From: Gammaproteobacteria bacterium
GTDB lineage: Bacteria; Pseudomonadota; Gammaproteobacteria; Steroidobacterales; JABDKV01
Assembly (NCBI GenBank): GCA_013003425.1
Contig: JABDJB010000064.1
Coordinates: forward strand, 1-37,211
DNA length: 37,211 bases
Reading direction: 5' to 3'
A model generated the notes under the pieces. It searched no databases. It was not told the origin of the DNA and was given only the letters and a program-made list of their open reading frames with translations. Shown one piece after another: positions 28,641 through 36,438 of the stretch (positions are counted from its first letter, which is position 1; each line of letters opens with the position of its first letter). Both the position numbers and the translations under genes were made by a program.

Positions 28641-31114
28641 ACCGAGGCGCCCAGGTAGCCGGCCAGACGCAGCAGGTCGGCAAATACGCCGCCGGCCGTT
28701 ACCGCCGGCCCGGCGCCGGGGCCCTGCACGACTAACGGGTTGTCGCAATAGCGTGCCGTCTGGAACTGGACAATATTGTCGGTGAGATTGATATGGGCAA
28801 ACGCCGAGTCCGCGCTGACGGGGGTGAGTCCAACACTGGCGCTGCCGTCGGCCTCGAGACGGCCGATGTAACGCAGTACCTCGCCAGCGTTTGCGGCCTG
28901 CCGGTAAACCTCTGCAATCACGTGATCGTAATCGGCCAGACCATCGAGGAACTGCTCGATCGAGCAGTCCCGGAGAACTTCAGGCACCAGGCTTTCCAGC
29001 TGGATGTCGTCGAGCTCCAGTTCCAGCCCCATCTCGCGACCGAGGATTACCACCTTGCGCGCGACGTCCATGCCGGACAGGTCGTCGCGTGGATCCGGTT
29101 CCGTGTAACCCAGTTCACGCGCCTCACGCACCAGCGCCGAAAAAGGCCGGGTGCCGTCATAAAGATTGAACAGGTACGCCAGGGTCCCGGAGAAGATGCC
29201 CTCGATACGAGTTATGCGGTCGCCTGTCTCGCGCAGGTCACGTAACGTCTGGATGATGGGTAGCGCGGCCCCGACCGTGGTCTCGTAGAGAAATCGCGCG
29301 TCGCCAGCGCGGCGTTCGCGTATCAGTTGCTGGTAATACTCGAAGCTGCCGGAATTTGCTTTCTTGTTGGGGGTGACTATATGAATGCCGCGCCCCAGCC
29401 ACCCAGCGTACTCGGCAGCGACAATGTCAGACGAGCTGCAATCGATAATGAGCGAATGCGGCAGGTGTTCCGTTTTTATGTGGTCGGCAAAGCGGGAAAG
29501 GTCTAGTGGCGTGCCGTTTGCGCCGAGACGATCACGCCAGCCGTCGAGTTCGATACCGCGCTCGTCGAGCACCATGTGACGTGAGGTTGCCAGCGCCCGC
29601 ACCCGCAGGTCGAGATTGAGCTCATCAGCCAGGCGTGTCGCTTCGCCGGACATCTGTTCCAGCAGCACGCTGCCAACCGAGCCCGGCCCGATGAAACCAA
29701 TCGAGAGGGTCTGCGGCGATAGATAGAAGCCGGCGTGTACCGCACGCAATGCGCGCACGGTGTCACTGTCGTCGATCACCGCTGATATGTTGCGTTCTGA
29801 CGAGCCCTGGGCAATGGCACGGACATTGACGCCGGCACGGCCGAGGCTGCCGAACACCTTTGCCGCTACGCCCGGTATGCCGGCCATGCCGTCGCCAACC
29901 ACGGCGAGGATGCTGCATCCCGGTGTGACTTCTATCGACTGCAACTGGCCGGTGTCGAGTTCCGGCCGAAAAGCATCAGACAGGACACCGGAAACGCGGC
30001 CGGCATGCTCATCGCGCACGGCGAAACAGATCGAGTGCTCCGAGCTGCCCTGCGAAATCAAAACTACCGAGATCCCGGCATCGCGCAGTGCCCCGAACAA
30101 TCGCCATGCGGTACCCGGTACGCCGATCATGCCGGCACCTTCAACATTTACCAGCGCCATGCCATCGATAGCGGTAATGCCCTTGACCACGCTGGAGGCG
30201 GACGCCTTGCTGCCTATGCGGGTGCCTGCAGTCGTGGGTGCAGCGCTGTCACGAATGTAGATTGGAATCCCGCTGTCGACCGCAGGCGCCATCGTGCGCG
30301 GATGCAGCACCTTGGCACCGAAGTAGGCAAGCTCCATCGCTTCGTCATAGGTCAGCTCGGCGATCACCGCCGATTCGGCAACCAGTCGCGGGTCTGCGCT
30401 CATTACACCGGGCACGTCAGTCCAGATATTGACCTGGCTGGCATCGAGCAAAGCGGCAAAAATCGAGGCCGAATAGTCGCTGCCGTTGCGGCCCAGTGTC
30501 GTTTGCACGCCATCGCGATCGCGTGCGATGAAGCCGGTGATCACCACCGTACCGTGAAAATCACCCAGACGGCGGCGCAGCCGCTGGCGTGACTCATCCC
30601 ACAGCACATCAGGCCCGAGCTCACTGTGCTCGATAACCAGCACCTCGCGCGCATCGAGCCAGTCAACCGAATCGTCCGCCGCATCCTGCTGCAACAGCCC
30701 GGCCAGCAGTTGCGCCGACCATAGTTCGCCAGCGCCGGCAACAACGTCGCGCACCTGGGGAACCTCGGACCCGATCAGTGCCGTTGCATGCAGCACATCA
30801 GCCATGTCGGTACAGCTGGCATCAAAACTGGTCTGGAAGGCCTGCCGTGCCGACTCGTTGGCCAGCAATTCGTCGGCCAGCCGCTCGTGGTCGGCACGAA
30901 TGGCAGCCAGCCCGTCCTTGTAGCCGTTGTCGCGGGTGCGTGCCTGATCGACCATTCGCAACAGGCGGTCGGTAACGCCACCCACGGCCGAAACCACGAC
31001 GGCCCGCGGCACCCCCTGGCGGGAATCGACAATCGACGCTACACGACGAAAACAGTCGGCATCAGCCAGGCTGCTGCCGCCGAATTTGTGCACTATCCAT
31101 GGTTCAGAGGTCAT
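28637..31114 (-). CDS. thrA: Bifunctional aspartokinase / homoserine dehydrogenase
   Basis: The protein has about 825 residues and catalyses the first and third steps from aspartate to homoserine. The N-terminal kinase begins with VHKFGGSSLADA. Two ACT regulatory segments lie around residues 310-450 (VNVEGAGMIGVPG; ILAVVGDGMAGIPG). The dehydrogenase begins near residue 465 with GFIGPGSVGSVLLEQM and contains NKKANSG and the catalytic region GIFSGTLAYLFN. The fused architecture is typical of gammaproteobacteria, and feedback inhibition by threonine is expected through the ACT part. The start is uncertain: ATG 31114 (MTSEPWIVHKFGG) fits homologues best, and ATG 31135 is an alternative; neither has a clear ribosome site. 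pdxJ ends 43 bases upstream. Confidence 0.94.
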   Translation of the reverse strand: MTSEPWIVHKFGGSSLADADCFRRVASIVDSRQGVPRAVVVSAVGGVTDRLLRMVDQARTRDNGYKDGLAAIRADHERLADELLANESARQAFQTSFDASCTDMADVLHATALIGSEVPQVRDVVAGAGELWSAQLLAGLLQQDAADDSVDWLDAREVLVIEHSELGPDVLWDESRQRLRRRLGDFHGTVVITGFIARDRDGVQTTLGRNGSDYSASIFAALLDASQVNIWTDVPGVMSADPRLVAESAVIAELTYDEAMELAYFGAKVLHPRTMAPAVDSGIPIYIRDSAAPTTAGTRIGSKASASSVVKGITAIDGMALVNVEGAGMIGVPGTAWRLFGALRDAGISVVLISQGSSEHSICFAVRDEHAGRVSGVLSDAFRPELDTGQLQSIEVTPGCSILAVVGDGMAGIPGVAAKVFGSLGRAGVNVRAIAQGSSERNISAVIDDSDTVRALRAVHAGFYLSPQTLSIGFIGPGSVGSVLLEQMSGEATRLADELNLDLRVRALATSRHMVLDERGIELDGWRDRLGANGTPLDLSRFADHIKTEHLPHSLIIDCSSSDIVAAEYAGWLGRGIHIVTPNKKANSGSFEYYQQLIRERRAGDARFLYETTVGAALPIIQTLRDLRETGDRITRIEGIFSGTLAYLFNLYDGTRPFSALVREARELGYTEPDPRDDLSGMDVARKVVILGREMGLELELDDIQLESLVPEVLRDCSIEQFLDGLADYDHVIAEVYRQAANAGEVLRYIGRLEADGSASVGLTPVSADSAFAHINLTDNIVQFQTARYCDNPLVVQGPGAGPAVTAGGVFADLLRLAGYLGASV

Positions 31115-31157
31115 CGTCGCGGCAGCGTACGCCATGGCGTGGCGCACGACAAGAAAC

Positions 31158-31892
31158 TCAGGGCAGCTGCGCCAGGTAGCGCCGGACTGTCTCAGCCAGG
31201 CCAAACTGCAGCGCATCGGCAATCAGCGCGTGACCGATGGATACCTCGGCAACACCACCGATCGCGAGAAAGGCAGCCAGGTTGTCACAATCGAGGTCAT
31301 GTCCGGCATTGACCTTGAGCCCGGCCTCGCGGGCAGCGGCGGCTGCGCCACGGTATTGCCCCAGCACCTCGCCCTGCCTGGCCGTGCCCCAGGCTCGCGC
31401 ATAGGCTTCTGTGTACAGCTCTATCCGATCCGCGCCGAGTTCACGCACCAGCCCATACTCCCGCGGGTCCGGATCCATGAACAGGCTGACACGACAGCCC
31501 AGCTCGCGGCACTCGGCGATTACCGGTGCCAGCGCGGCGGCATGATGCGCAACCGGCCAGCCGTGATCCGACGTTACCTGGTTGTCGCCATCAGGCACCA
31601 GCGTCACCTGGGTCGGCAGCACATCGCGGATGAGCTGCATGAACCCGGGATAGCCGCCAGCCGGCCCGGCAAAGGGATTGCCTTCGATGTTGTACTCGAC
31701 CTGCAAAACCTCGGCCAGCGCGTACACGTCATCAGGCCGGATGTGACGCATGTCGGGTCGCGGGTGCACGGTAATGCCATGGGCACCCGCGGCAACGCAG
31801 GTTTGCGCTGCTGCCACCACGTCCGGGCGGCTGCCGCCGCGCGCATTACGCAGCACTGCCACCTTGTTGACGTTGACACTGAGACGCGTCAT
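31158..31892 (-). CDS. pdxJ: Pyridoxine 5'-phosphate synthase
   Basis: The 244-residue TIM-barrel enzyme joins 1-deoxyxylulose 5-phosphate and aminoacetone 3-phosphate to form pyridoxine 5'-phosphate. Active-site landmarks are NVNKVAVLRNARGG (N-terminus), HPRPDMRHI, the glutamate in NIEGNP, ELYTE, and NAGHDLDCDNL near the C-terminus with SIGHALI. The wording of these motifs (SVNVNK, HPRPD, LVPDGDNQVTSDHGW) resembles the Bacteroidetes-type PdxJ that I recall more than the E. coli type (VNIDHIATLRNARG, HLREDRRHI). The ATG at 31892 shares one base with the stop of the upstream GFA gene. The usual neighbours recO and acpS are absent; thrA follows instead. Confidence 0.93.
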   Translation of the reverse strand: MTRLSVNVNKVAVLRNARGGSRPDVVAAAQTCVAAGAHGITVHPRPDMRHIRPDDVYALAEVLQVEYNIEGNPFAGPAGGYPGFMQLIRDVLPTQVTLVPDGDNQVTSDHGWPVAHHAAALAPVIAECRELGCRVSLFMDPDPREYGLVRELGADRIELYTEAYARAWGTARQGEVLGQYRGAAAAAREAGLKVNAGHDLDCDNLAAFLAIGGVAEVSIGHALIADALQFGLAETVRRYLAQLP

Positions 31893-32293
31893 CAGTGCAC
31901 CTTGCGCGGCAGGCCGATCTCCCACTCCGGTATCCAGCTGGCTTTGGCCTCGAGGTAGGCGTGCCCTTCCGGCTCACGATCGATTGGCGTTGCGATATTG
32001 GCCAGCACGACGTGGACTTCTCCCGGCCACTTCTGCGACTCGAACAACATCGTGCTGCCACAGGAGGCACAGAAACTGCGTATCGCTTCATTTGACGAAC
32101 GAAACCGGTGCAGCTGGTCCTCGCCGGCGGTAATCAGGAATTGCTCCGCATCCACGCCAACCCAGGTGACAAAACCCGCGCCATGGGCGCGCCGGCATAT
32201 CGTGCAGTGACAATGCGCGCACCACTTGGTTGGCAACCGCAACTCAAACCTGACTGTGCCGCACAGGCACCCACCGGTGGCTTTCTTGCTCAT
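31892..32293 (-). CDS. GFA-family zinc protein (DUF636)
   Basis: The 133-residue protein has the GFA (glutathione-dependent formaldehyde-activating-like) zinc fold. Cysteines are C9 and C11 (GGCLCGTVRF), C28, C30 and C33 (CHCTICRR), and C75 and C78 (FCASCGS), the full set expected for two zinc sites. The original formaldehyde function of the family is doubtful for most members, so I give no reaction. It lies just downstream of tRNA-Lys and overlaps pdxJ by one base, and may be the first gene of the pdxJ-thr operon. Confidence 0.88.
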   Translation of the reverse strand: MSKKATGGCLCGTVRFELRLPTKWCAHCHCTICRRAHGAGFVTWVGVDAEQFLITAGEDQLHRFRSSNEAIRSFCASCGSTMLFESQKWPGEVHVVLANIATPIDREPEGHAYLEAKASWIPEWEIGLPRKVH

Positions 32294-32321
32294 GGGTGAA
32301 TAATACCGGGGATTTGGAAGA

Positions 32322-32397
32322 TGGTGGGGGCACTAGGATTCGAACCTAGGACCAGCGGCTTAAAAGGCCGATGCTCTACCGACTGAGCTATACCCCC
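32322..32397 (-). tRNA. tRNA-Lys (anticodon UUU)
   Basis: A 76-base cloverleaf can be written out by hand. The acceptor is GGGGGTA paired with TGCCCCC (one G-T pair), the D arm is GCTC/GAGC, the anticodon loop is CTTTTAA (TTT at positions 34-36), the T arm is CTAGG/CCTAG, and ACCA is encoded at the 3' end. Base pair 27-43 is T/C, a mismatch at the top of the anticodon stem. A tRNA-Lys after queC is a common gammaproteobacterial arrangement. Confidence 0.95.
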
Positions 32398-32457
32398 AAT
32401 CCGGGTCGGGTCAGTTCAAGCGGCGCATGATACCGCACCGTGACGGCGGTTCAAGCA

Positions 32458-33135
32458 TCAACGGTAGCGCGTGGGATCGGCAGCTCCGGCAGCGGCAAAG
32501 CCATCCCGGCGCAGCTGGCACGATTCGCAGCGCCCGCAGGCCCGGCCGGTGCTGTCGGCCTGATAGCAGGAGACGGTAAGCGCATAATCCACACCAAGTT
32601 CCAGGCCGCGGCGGATGATGTCGCCCTTGCTCAGATCGATCAGCGGCGCATGGATGCGCAGTGGCCTACCCTCTACGCCTGCCCGGGTGGAAATACCGGC
32701 CAGTTGCTCGAAGGCATCAATAAATGCCGGTCGGCAATCAGGGTAGCCCGAGTAGTCAACCGCGTTGACGCCAATAAATATGTGCTCGGCTTCTATGACC
32801 TCTGCGTAACCCAGTGCCAGCGCAAGCAGCACCGTGTTGCGTGCCGGTACATAGGTAACCGGAATTCCCGTGGACCGTTCTTCCGGTACGTCAATGTCAC
32901 TGTCAGTCAGCGCCGAGCCGCCGATTACGCCCAGGTCGACACCAATCACCCGATGCTCGTGTGCGCCAAGCATTGCCGCGATCTGCTCGGCGGCGGCCAG
33001 CTCTGCATCGTGACGCTGGCCATAAAACACGCTCAAGGCATGGCTTTTGTAACCCTCGTGCCGCGCCAGAGCCAGAACCGTGGCCGAATCCAGCCCGCCC
33101 GACAGCAGCACAACGCCGGTTTTAGTATCACTCAA
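32458..33135 (-). CDS. queC: 7-cyano-7-deazaguanine synthase
   Basis: The 225-residue ATP-dependent enzyme turns 7-carboxy-7-deazaguanine into preQ0, the precursor of queuosine in tRNA. The PP-loop is SGGLDS (12-17), and the C-terminal zinc cysteines are C190, C200, C203 and C206. The start is TTG 33135, which overlaps the queE stop in TTGA. This gives [16 protein letters not shown], the normal beginning for the family. The frame is open far upstream but only inside queE. Confidence 0.93.
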   Translation of the reverse strand: MSDTKTGVVLLSGGLDSATVLALARHEGYKSHALSVFYGQRHDAELAAAEQIAAMLGAHEHRVIGVDLGVIGGSALTDSDIDVPEERSTGIPVTYVPARNTVLLALALGYAEVIEAEHIFIGVNAVDYSGYPDCRPAFIDAFEQLAGISTRAGVEGRPLRIHAPLIDLSKGDIIRRGLELGVDYALTVSCYQADSTGRACGRCESCQLRRDGFAAAGAADPTRYR

Positions 33136-33803
33136 TGCCCGGCCTCCTCGCCCCACAGCAGCTTGTGCAGCTGCAGCTGGAAGCGCACTGGCAGCTTGTC
33201 CGCCAGTATCCACTCCGCCAGCTTTACTGGCTGCATCTGGCCGTAGCTTGGTGAAAAAAGAACCTCGGCCTGTGTCTCGCTGTGCGCAACGAAATCTCGC
33301 GCCCACTCATAGTCTTCGCGTCCGCAAATGACAAACTTGACCTGGTCACGGGCGCGCAGCATAGGCAGGTTTTCGGCCCGGTTTCGCTGCGCCTCGCCCG
33401 AAGCGGGTGTCTTTACATCCATGACGATCGTGACGCGCTCGTCCAGGTTGCCGACATCAAATGCGCCGCTGGTTTCAATCGATACGGCATAGCCGGCATC
33501 GCACAGGCGTGCCAGCAGTCCGGGGCAGTTTTTTTGTGCCAGTGGCTCCCCACCGGTGACGCAGACATATCTGGCACCGAGCCCGGCAACCCGCGCAAGA
33601 ATGTCGTCGTAGGACATCCATTCACCACCAAAGAATGCGTAACTGGTATCGCAGTACCGGCAGCGCAGCGGGCAGCCGGTTAGTCGCACAAATACCGTTG
33701 GTATACCGACACTGACGGCCTCACCCTGCAGGGAATGAAAGATCTCGGTGATTTTCAGCCGTTCGCCGGCTGGCAGATCTTCTTTGCGCGTCACGCTGTT
33801 CAT
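33132..33803 (-). CDS. queE: 7-carboxy-7-deazaguanine synthase (radical SAM)
   Basis: The 223-residue enzyme converts carboxytetrahydropterin to 7-carboxy-7-deazaguanine. The radical SAM cluster cysteines are C44, C48 and C51 (CPLRCRYC, the normal CxxxCxxC). [24 protein letters not shown] is the family N-terminus, and VTGGEPL and METSG-like IETSG follow. The ATG at 33803 was chosen over a TTG four codons upstream. cpoB ends 30 bases upstream and queC overlaps at the end. Steps queD and folE (GTP cyclohydrolase) are not in the window. Confidence 0.93.
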   Translation of the reverse strand: MNSVTRKEDLPAGERLKITEIFHSLQGEAVSVGIPTVFVRLTGCPLRCRYCDTSYAFFGGEWMSYDDILARVAGLGARYVCVTGGEPLAQKNCPGLLARLCDAGYAVSIETSGAFDVGNLDERVTIVMDVKTPASGEAQRNRAENLPMLRARDQVKFVICGREDYEWARDFVAHSETQAEVLFSPSYGQMQPVKLAEWILADKLPVRFQLQLHKLLWGEEAGH

Positions 33804-33833
33804 AGCTGCCGGCAAAAACCGGGTCTGGCGCTA

Positions 33834-34601
33834 TCAGCGGCCCTCGCCGCTCATCCGCTCCAGCCGCTGACGTGCCAGCCGTGCGGCAGTCGAATCGGGA
33901 TGCTCTGCGACGACCCGCTCCAGCGCCGCACGCGAGTCGGCGTATTTTTTAAGTTCGTAGTGGCTGTACCCGATTTTTAACAGCGCATCGGGAATCTTGC
34001 GCGAGTCCGGATATTCGCTGACTACCCGCTGGAACTCCGTAAGCGCCTTGCTGAACTGCCGCTCAACGTAAAGGGCTTCGGCGAACCAGTACTGCGCATT
34101 GTCGACGAGGCTGCTCTGCGGATAGCGCGCGACGAATTCAGCGAATGCCGTCCCCGCCTCGTCATAACGCCCTTCTTCGAGCAATCCAAAAGCCGCCTTG
34201 TAGGCATCACGGTCGCTTACCGCCTGGGTGGCCGCGTTGCCGCCATCAGACGTCACCGGCGCAGCCAAACCACCGGCCGCACCGCTTTCCAGCGCATTAA
34301 GCCGGCCGTCTATATCAACGTACAGATCGCGCTGCCGGTTGCGTGCGCCCTCACTTTCGAACTTAAGCGTTTCGACCTCATTGCGCAGCTCGGCCAGTTC
34401 GGCTGTGACCTGTTGCAGCTCCGTGAGCAGACTTATCAGGCTCTGGTTTTCCATTACCCGCTCTACCTGCATCAGCCGCCCCTCGAGCTCGGTGAGTTTG
34501 AGCAGGACCGGGTCTTCCTCCGGTGGCACGGTAGCGCAGGAAGCAAGGGCTGCCGCCACCAGTAGCAGCGGCAGCCTTGTAACTGACGACAGTTTACTCA
34601 A
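33834..34601 (-). CDS. cpoB: Cell division coordinator CpoB (YbgF), TPR protein
   Basis: The 255-residue protein has a signal peptide ending at or near Cys22 (LALASC-like ALASCAT), so it could be a lipoprotein. E. coli CpoB is soluble, so this is a difference. A coiled coil for trimerisation spans about residues 35-105. Three tetratricopeptide repeats fill residues about 130-250 (AFGLLEEGRYDEAGTAFAEF; AQYWFAEALYVERQFSKAL; IGYSHYELKKYADSRAAL). CpoB links Tol-Pal constriction to PBP1B-driven wall synthesis. The start is TTG 34601, overlapping the pal stop in TTGA. Confidence 0.9.
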   Translation of the reverse strand: MSKLSSVTRLPLLLVAAALASCATVPPEEDPVLLKLTELEGRLMQVERVMENQSLISLLTELQQVTAELAELRNEVETLKFESEGARNRQRDLYVDIDGRLNALESGAAGGLAAPVTSDGGNAATQAVSDRDAYKAAFGLLEEGRYDEAGTAFAEFVARYPQSSLVDNAQYWFAEALYVERQFSKALTEFQRVVSEYPDSRKIPDALLKIGYSHYELKKYADSRAALERVVAEHPDSTAARLARQRLERMSGEGR

Positions 34602-35119
34602 CGGTAAATAATCTCCACCCGTCGATTACGCGACCAGGCCGACTCGTTGTGACCGGGATCAGCCGGGCGCTCCTCACCGTAGCTGACGGTGCTGACCTGA
34701 CTGGCGCTTACACCTTGCAGCAGTAATGCACGACGCACAGCATGGGCACGTCGCTCGCCCAGACCGATGTTGTATTCGCGCGAACCACGCTCGTCGCAAT
34801 GACCCTCGAGCATAATACGCTGCGACGGATTGCGTGCGAGATTGCGTGCGTGAGCCTCGATAATATCGACAAACTCGCGACGAATTTCGCTGGTGTCGAA
34901 ATCAAAATACAGCGTGCGCTGCCCAAGCAGCTGCTGCAGCGCCATTTCGCGCATCTCTTCCGGCGTTGGACCCGGTGGCGGCGGTGGTGGCGGTGGTGGC
35001 TGAGTTACCGGTGGCGGCTCGGGCATTGTGTCCGGCGGCGTTTCCACTGCCTGCTGCCCGCCGCAGGCGACGAGCATCAGCGCCAGCGCAGTCAAAAAAA
35101 CAGATCGCATATTGATCAT
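34598..35119 (-). CDS. pal: Peptidoglycan-associated lipoprotein Pal
   Basis: The 173-residue protein has lipobox LVAC (Cys19), then a proline-rich linker with nine consecutive prolines (within PPPPPPPPPG), then an OmpA-like domain (TLYFDFDTSEIRREF, EGHCDERGSREYNIGLGERRA, SRNRRVEI). Pal sits in the outer membrane, binds diaminopimelate of peptidoglycan and interacts with TolB. The start is ATG 35119 with AGGAG seven bases before; a second ATG at 35110 is less well placed. Confidence 0.95.
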   Translation of the reverse strand: MINMRSVFLTALALMLVACGGQQAVETPPDTMPEPPPVTQPPPPPPPPPGPTPEEMREMALQQLLGQRTLYFDFDTSEIRREFVDIIEAHARNLARNPSQRIMLEGHCDERGSREYNIGLGERRAHAVRRALLLQGVSASQVSTVSYGEERPADPGHNESAWSRNRRVEIIYR

Positions 35120-35148
35120 GAACCCTCTCCTAAGATTTAGTGCAGCAA

Positions 35149-36438
35149 CTACGGCACAGCGAAGGGCGACCAGACCGGTTCGCGCACATCTCCCAGGCGG
35201 GAAACGAGCTGCTGATGAAACCGACCGTCAGTAGATACAGCAGCCAACACGCCCAATCCGCTGTCTTCAGTAGCATAGATGATCATACTGCCATTTGGTG
35301 AAAAACTTGGCGACTCGTCCAGCCTGCCTTTGGTCAGAACCTGGGTCGCCCCGCTGCCGAGATCAACAAGAGCAATTCGGTAATTACCGCGGTCGTTGTG
35401 CACGACAGCGATCTTCTGCTGGCTCGGTGCCAGTCGCGGGCGGGCATTGTAGTTACCCTCAAAGGTGACGCGCTGCGGCTTGCCGCCGCCGGCGGCCACC
35501 TGGTAGATCTGCGGCCCGCCGGCCCGGTCAGAGGTAAAAAACAGGCTTTTTCCGTCCGCTGACCATACCGGCTCGGTGTCGATTGCCGAGTGCCGGGTAA
35601 CCCGGTCCAGCGTGGCGGTGGCGAACTCCACGACGTGTACATCGACGTTGCCCCAGTCGTCCGACAGGGCCAGTGCCAGCCGTTTGCCATCAGGCGACCA
35701 CGCCGGAGCGCCGTTGACTCCGGGCCGCGCCGAAACCCGGCTGCGCTGTCCGCTGGCCAGTTCCTGCACGTATACCGCGCTGCCATAGTTCTCAAAAGCC
35801 ACGTAGGCAAGGCGCGTGCTGTCGGGTGACCAGGCCGGCGACATGAGCGGCTCGTCTGAGCGCACCACGACCTGCTGGTTGGCGCCATCGGCGTCGGCAA
35901 CGATCAGTTCATACTCGCCGTCCTTGCTGCTGATGTACGCAATTCGGGTAGAAAATGCACCCCGCTCGCCGGTCAGTGCCTCGTAGATAAGGTCGCTGAC
36001 CTGGTGCGCTGCCGCACGCAGCGCGTCCGGCCGGGCCGGGATGGTGTAAGCCAGCAGCTGCTCGCCACGTACCACGTCAAACAGCTGGAAGCCGATAGCA
36101 TAGCGCCCGTCCGGTGACTCACCAACGCTGCCCACCGCGACAACTTCAGCCCCGAGCAGACGCCAGTCCGCAAAATCGACCTCGCTGCCCGACGTGGGCT
36201 TTTCGATCATGTCACCACGGTCCATCGGCGCGAAGCGACCGCTGCGCGCGAGGTCGGCATCGACGACCGCGGCGATGTCGAGCGGCGGGCTGGTGCTGCC
36301 GCTGACTCCGAACGGAATGATGGCTACGGGTATGGCGTCGGAGACGCCCTCGCGGATAACCACCGTCAGGTCGGCAGAAACAACCGTGCTGCACAACGCG
36401 GCAAATAACAGGGCAACAAGTCTAGTTTTCAGGTTCAA
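35149..36438 (-). CDS. tolB: Tol-Pal system protein TolB
   Basis: The 429-residue periplasmic protein has a signal peptide (residues 1-22, ending VVSA before DLTVVI). An N-terminal alpha/beta domain (about 30-160) and a six-bladed beta-propeller with repeated SPAWSPDSTRLAYVAFE-type blades follow. TolB binds Pal with the propeller and TolA with its N-terminus. No ATG exists at the proper place: the start is TTG 36438, 17 bases inside the end of tolA, and it gives NLKTRLVALLFAALC as a normal signal. pal follows after 29 bases. Confidence 0.94.
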   Translation of the reverse strand: MNLKTRLVALLFAALCSTVVSADLTVVIREGVSDAIPVAIIPFGVSGSTSPPLDIAAVVDADLARSGRFAPMDRGDMIEKPTSGSEVDFADWRLLGAEVVAVGSVGESPDGRYAIGFQLFDVVRGEQLLAYTIPARPDALRAAAHQVSDLIYEALTGERGAFSTRIAYISSKDGEYELIVADADGANQQVVVRSDEPLMSPAWSPDSTRLAYVAFENYGSAVYVQELASGQRSRVSARPGVNGAPAWSPDGKRLALALSDDWGNVDVHVVEFATATLDRVTRHSAIDTEPVWSADGKSLFFTSDRAGGPQIYQVAAGGGKPQRVTFEGNYNARPRLAPSQQKIAVVHNDRGNYRIALVDLGSGATQVLTKGRLDESPSFSPNGSMIIYATEDSGLGVLAAVSTDGRFHQQLVSRLGDVREPVWSPFAVP

